41,005 nt of DNA from contig CAJPFN010000044.1 of NCBI GenBank assembly GCA_905339215.1, positions 1 to 41,005 on the forward strand. The letters run 5' to 3'. A program made the translations under genes and the position numbers. This document shows, in pieces, positions 37,490-41,005 of the stretch (positions are counted from its first letter, which is position 1; every line of letters starts with the position of its first letter). The notes under the pieces were generated by a model that saw only the letters and a list, made by a program, of their open reading frames with translations, searched no databases and was not told the DNA's origin. Source of the stretch: Rhizobiaceae bacterium. GTDB taxonomy: Bacteria > Pseudomonadota > Alphaproteobacteria > Rhizobiales > Rhizobiaceae.

Positions 37490-38235
37490 GACGCCTCGTT
37501 GCCTTCGCCTGCGGCGTCGCGGCTCTCCGTGGCACGCCCCTTGAAGCCCTTGGCGAGGATATAAAGCTCGACCGATTCGTCGCGCGAGGCCGGCGGCTTG
37601 ACGTGGTGGACGGCGCGGAAATTGCGTTTCAAAAGGTCGAGCAGGCCGCCTTCGGTGCCGCCCTGGAAGGTCTTGGCGAGGAAATGGCCGCCGGGCTTCA
37701 GCACGGAGATGGCGAAGTCGGCCGCGACCTCGCACAGATGCATGGTGCGCAAATGGTCGGTGCGCCGGTGGCCGGTGGTGGGTGCGGCCATGTCGGAAAG
37801 CACCACGTCGGGAGCGCCGCCGAGCACTTCCATCAGGCGGGCCGGCGCTTCGTCGTCGAGGAAATCCATCTTCAGGATCGCAGCGCCCGGCACCGGGTCC
37901 ATGTCCAGGTAGTCGATGCCGACCACCAGCGGTCGCACCTCGGTGGAGCGCACCCGCTCGGCGGCTACCTGGCACCAGCCGCCGGGCGCCGCACCGAGAT
38001 CGATGACGCGCAGGCCGGGCTTCAAGAGACGGTACTTGTCGTCGATCTCGATCAGCTTGTAGGCGGCGCGGGAGCGGTAGCCCTCGGCCCTGGAGCGCTG
38101 CACGTAAGGGTCGTTGAGATGCCGCTCCAGCCAGCGGCGCGAGGATTCCTTCAGGCCGCTCTTCTTCTTCACCCGCGTGCGCAGGACGCGCGTGCCGCCC
38201 GCGCCGGGTTTGCCGCCGCCCGGTTTCTTCGTCAT
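37486..38235 (-). CDS. rlmE: 23S rRNA 2'-O-ribose methyltransferase RlmE (FtsJ/RrmJ)
   Basis: A 249-residue FtsJ methyltransferase with the full catalytic tetrad K60 (YRSRAAYKL), D148 (VVLSDMAAP), K188 ([10 protein letters not shown]) and E223 ([13 protein letters not shown]). The SAM motif is [15 protein letters not shown] at 77-91. It methylates U2552 of 23S rRNA during large-subunit assembly. The first 30 residues are a basic, glycine-rich extension ([20 protein letters not shown]) common in alphaproteobacteria. The ATG overlaps the Ppx gene stop (ATGA), so it is translated from the ppx message. Its stop shares the CTAG with the convergent MFS gene. Confidence 0.96.
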   Translation of the reverse strand: MTKKPGGGKPGAGGTRVLRTRVKKKSGLKESSRRWLERHLNDPYVQRSRAEGYRSRAAYKLIEIDDKYRLLKPGLRVIDLGAAPGGWCQVAAERVRSTEVRPLVVGIDYLDMDPVPGAAILKMDFLDDEAPARLMEVLGGAPDVVLSDMAAPTTGHRRTDHLRTMHLCEVAADFAISVLKPGGHFLAKTFQGGTEGGLLDLLKRNFRAVHHVKPPASRDESVELYILAKGFKGRATESRDAAGEGNEAS

Positions 38236-39611
38236 CGCCGCCAGCCGTCGTGGCGGTCGCGGCGCCAGACGCCCTCTTCCGCCATCAGTTCACTGAGGAT
38301 TCCCTCGCGCAGGCCGCGGTCGGCGACGCGCAGGCGCTCGGACGGCCACACCTCGCGGATCGCCTCGAGGATGGCGCAGCCGGCAAGCACCAGGTCGGCG
38401 CGGTCGGCGCCGATGCACGGATTGGCGACGCGCTCGTGGAACTCCCAGCCGAGCAGGCGCTCGACCATGCCGTCGACCGAGCCGCGATCCATCCACAGGC
38501 CGTCGACGCGGCGGCGGTCGTAACGCTCGAGGCCGAGATGGACGCCGGCGAGCGTGGTGACGGTGCCCGACGTGCCGAGCAGGTGGAAGCGCGAGCCGGC
38601 GACCATGTGGTCGAGGCGGCCGCGACCCTCGAAGCGGGAAAGATGCGCGGCGACGTCGTCGACCATGGCGCGGAAGCTCTCGCGGCTGACGTCGCGGCCG
38701 CCGAAGCGCTCGGCGAGCGAAACCACGCCGACCGGCAGCGAGGTCCACGAGACGATGTGGCTGGCGAGCCGCGGCGAGCGCTGCCTTGACAGGTCGATCA
38801 GCGCGATCTCGGAGGAGCCGCCGCCGATGTCGAAGAGCACGACGCCGTCGGTGTCGCGCTCGACCAGCGAGCCGCAGCCCGACACGGCGAGCCGCGCTTC
38901 CGTCTCGCGGTCGATGATCTCGAGCGATAGCCCGGTCTCCGCCTCGACGCGGTCGAGGAACTCGGCGCCGTTCTGCGCGGCGCGGCAGGCCTCCGTGGCG
39001 ATCAGCCGGGCGCGGCGCACGGCGCGGTTGCCGAGCTTGTCGGCGCACACCTTCAGCGCCTCGACGGCGCGGTCCATCGCCGCCTCGCCGAGACGGCCGC
39101 TCGCCGAAAGCCCCTCGCCCAGCCGCACGATGCGCGAGAAGGCGTCGATGACGCGGAACTGGCCCGGGCGCCCCGGCACGGCGACGAGCAGGCGGCAATT
39201 GTTGGTGCCGAGGTCGAGCGCGGCGAAGACGGGGAGTTCGCCCGACGGCGCCGGGCGCGCCGGCTGCGGCGGGCGCCGGGCAAGATCGGCAGGCGGCGCA
39301 GCAGCCTGTACGGGTGCCGGTTGCGGCAGCGGCTGGACCTGCGGCGCCTTCGGCTGCGACGAGACGGGCGGCGAAGCCGCGGCAGCGGCCGCCGGCTCGC
39401 GCGAATAGACCTTGCGGCCGCGGCGCTTGCGCCGCTTGCGCGACTTGTTCTTGTGCTGAGCGGCGCTTGCCGACGCAGGCCCGTTGCCGAGCCTAGCGCC
39501 ATCCTTCCGCCCGCCTTGCGGTGCGGAAGGCTGGTGCGCGCCGGCACCCGCCGTCGCGCCACCCTGCGAAGCCCCGCCGCCCGGCGCATCGCCGGAATGG
39601 GGGTCTTTCAC
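38232..39611 (-). CDS. ppx: Ppx/GppA exopolyphosphatase-family phosphatase with disordered N-terminus
   Basis: A 459-residue protein. From about residue 130 it is a Ppx/GppA actin-fold phosphatase: [18 protein letters not shown] gives the phosphate-1 loop. The E-A-C-R segment ([10 protein letters not shown]) and [13 protein letters not shown] (second phosphate loop) follow, then a [13 protein letters not shown]-type segment. It would hydrolyse polyphosphate or pppGpp. The first 130 residues are predicted disordered, rich in Ala/Pro/Gln/Gly, with a very basic patch [14 protein letters not shown] that could bind nucleic acid or polyphosphate. The start is GTG at 39611, supported by AGAGG seven bases upstream. 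It is cotranscribed with rlmE. Confidence 0.9.
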   Translation of the reverse strand: MKDPHSGDAPGGGASQGGATAGAGAHQPSAPQGGRKDGARLGNGPASASAAQHKNKSRKRRKRRGRKVYSREPAAAAAASPPVSSQPKAPQVQPLPQPAPVQAAAPPADLARRPPQPARPAPSGELPVFAALDLGTNNCRLLVAVPGRPGQFRVIDAFSRIVRLGEGLSASGRLGEAAMDRAVEALKVCADKLGNRAVRRARLIATEACRAAQNGAEFLDRVEAETGLSLEIIDRETEARLAVSGCGSLVERDTDGVVLFDIGGGSSEIALIDLSRQRSPRLASHIVSWTSLPVGVVSLAERFGGRDVSRESFRAMVDDVAAHLSRFEGRGRLDHMVAGSRFHLLGTSGTVTTLAGVHLGLERYDRRRVDGLWMDRGSVDGMVERLLGWEFHERVANPCIGADRADLVLAGCAILEAIREVWPSERLRVADRGLREGILSELMAEEGVWRRDRHDGWRR

Positions 39612-39853
39612 CGTCGTTCCTCTGTGCCGCGCGAAACCCGGTCGGGGCACGCTGCAGGCATCCTGATCCTTCTACGTTGAGACGATCATATCAGCGCCCC
39701 GCGCCTTCACCAAGGGCGGCGGAGGCAAATCTTCGCCTGCGGCGAAAGTGTCGGGTCCGCCCGTCCGTTCAGGGGTTCCCTCGCGCCGCCAATCACTTTA
39801 TCGAAGAGGGCGGGGACAAGAAAAAAGCAAGAATGCGGGGAAATGCGCACGGG

Positions 39854-40819
39854 ATGAAGTGGAAGGATTATGTTTGGCCCGTTGTGGGGCTCGCGGCGGT
39901 CGTGTTCTCCGGCTGGATGCTCTACAACGAACTGCGCGGCATTTCCGCTTCCGACGTCATCGACGGGTTCGCCGCGATCCCGCCACACCGCTGGCTGCTG
40001 GCGGCCTTCGGCGCCCTCGTCGCCTATGCCGCGCTCGCCGGCTACGACCACATCGCGCTCACCCATATCGGCAAGCCGCTGCCCTGGTGGTACGTGACGC
40101 TGTGCTCGTTCACCACCTACGCGCTGTCGCACAACATCGGCGGTTCCGTGGTTTCCGGAGCGGTCATTCGCTACCGCGCCTACGGCTCGCGGGGCCTGAA
40201 CGGCCAGGAAGTCGGCGTACTGGTGGCGTTCTGCTGGTTCACCTTCGTGCTGGCCACGATCTTTCTCGCCGGCATCGTCTTCATCATCGATCCGGAACTG
40301 ACCGAACGCTTCGTCGATTTCGAATCGATGCCGATCACGCTTTCGGCGACCACCGGCGCGTTGCTGCTCGCCTTTGTCGCCCTCTACGTCGCGGGCAGCC
40401 TTCTCGGCTTCAGGCCGCTGCGCATCGGCGGTTTCCGCCTCGAATATCCGCGCCCGGCGATCGTTCTGCGCCAGCTGACCGTCGGGCCGATCGAGCTGAT
40501 CGGGGCCGCCTCGATCATCTACTTCGCCCTGCCGGAGGCCGGCAATCCGGGCTTCGTCACCGTGCTCGGCGTGTTCATCGTCGCGTTCTCGGTGGCCTCG
40601 GCAACGCACGCGCCGGGCGGCATCGGCGTCTTCGAGCTGGTGGCGCTCGCCGGCCTGCCCGACATGGACAAGGTCGCCGTGCTCGCCGCGCTGCTGGTAT
40701 TCCGCCTCTACTACCTGATCGTCCCGCTGATCCTCGGCATCATCGTCGTCGTACTCTTCGAGCGCAGCCAGTTCGCCGGCCGCCGCGCCGCCGAACCGCG
40801 TGCCGCGCCGCCGGAATGA
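39854..40819 (+). CDS. YbhN/UPF0104-type membrane protein (lysylphosphatidylglycerol synthase TM-like)
   Basis: A 321-residue inner-membrane protein with about eight hydrophobic segments. TYALSHNIGGSVVSGAVIRYRAY (core SHNIGGSVVSGAVIRYR) and THAPGGIGVFELVAL are the family signatures shared with the flippase domain of MprF. Members move or modify lipids, but function here is unknown. Two in-frame ATGs exist, at 39833 and 39854; the second (MKWKDYVWPVVGL) is preferred as the family start, without a strong ribosome site for either. It is divergent from ppx across 242 bp. The 186 bp after its stop (to the window end) hold no feature I can support. Confidence 0.85.
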   Translation: MKWKDYVWPVVGLAAVVFSGWMLYNELRGISASDVIDGFAAIPPHRWLLAAFGALVAYAALAGYDHIALTHIGKPLPWWYVTLCSFTTYALSHNIGGSVVSGAVIRYRAYGSRGLNGQEVGVLVAFCWFTFVLATIFLAGIVFIIDPELTERFVDFESMPITLSATTGALLLAFVALYVAGSLLGFRPLRIGGFRLEYPRPAIVLRQLTVGPIELIGAASIIYFALPEAGNPGFVTVLGVFIVAFSVASATHAPGGIGVFELVALAGLPDMDKVAVLAALLVFRLYYLIVPLILGIIVVVLFERSQFAGRRAAEPRAAPPE

Positions 40820-41005
40820 GCGGTCCGCGCCGGCGGAGCGCGACGCGGCCGCCGGCGACTTGAAAGGCGTCGCTGCCGGCCTATCTTTCAGCCGGGCGGT
40901 CAATGCCGGCGGCCGACCGGCGCATGGCGATCGCCGGGCCGGCGGACGAGCGATCCGGCTTGACATGAGGCGGCCCATGGGCAATACGCGGTCCGCATGC
41001 GGCCA

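Overview
The window is a high-GC, densely coding stretch of an alphaproteobacterial chromosome, most likely from the order Hyphomicrobiales (Rhizobiales), Mesorhizobium/Phyllobacteriaceae-like. The grounds are codon use, the gene families, palindromic intergenic repeats resembling the rhizobial RIME family, and a housekeeping frame of guaA, rsmB, guaB, rlmE and ppx. This placement is inferred from the reading and was not searched. No rRNA, tRNA, CRISPR array, transposase or integrase gene was recognised.

Layout. Positions 1-3282 hold the end of a CoxG-like gene, a P-type Mg2+ ATPase (minus) and an ArsC/Spx-like reductase (minus). Positions 3464-20425 are a 17-kb minus-strand catabolic operon of 15 genes. 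In transcription order these are: Gfo/Idh/MocA dehydrogenase, CoA-transferase, enoyl-CoA hydratase, aldehyde dehydrogenase, sugar-binding protein, two permeases, a second and paralogous sugar-binding protein, ABC ATPase, GMC oxidoreductase, SDR, second GMC oxidoreductase, Dabb protein, DUF993 aldolase-like protein and LacI-family regulator. Its promoter carries two LacI-type operators 20 bp apart that together form a perfect 16-bp inverted repeat. Positions 20620-22176 are guaA.

Positions 22177-25378 form an accessory patch. RIME-like palindromes lie on both sides of one AT-rich gene (23234-24838) for an unrecognised protein with a PD-(D/E)XK nuclease-like signature. This is the best candidate for an undescribed (possibly defence) protein. 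Positions 25379-28973 hold mtnN, a PaaI-type thioesterase, tspO, rsmB and a GNAT acetyltransferase. Positions 29140-32761 hold divergent katG and oxyR, with a possible 19-codon leader ORF in front of katG. Positions 32660-34286 hold a MAPEG protein, a small membrane protein and a Uma2-type nuclease. Positions 34325-40819 hold guaB, a DHA2-like MFS transporter, rlmE, a Ppx/GppA phosphatase with a disordered N-terminal extension, and a YbhN-like membrane protein.

How the genes may work together. In the large operon the ABC system probably imports a sugar or glycoside, since both binding proteins resemble the GtsA-type glucose/mannose binders. FAD-dependent GMC enzymes, the SDR and the Gfo/Idh/MocA protein would oxidise or reduce hydroxyl and keto groups. 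DUF993 (DHDPS-like, candidate Schiff-base lysine present) could cleave a C-C bond, ALDH would oxidise an aldehyde, and the CoA-transferase and hydratase would handle an acid as its CoA thioester. LacI, at the end of its own operon, would give negative feedback. The substrate cannot be read from the sequence. The katG-oxyR pair is a classical peroxide response unit.
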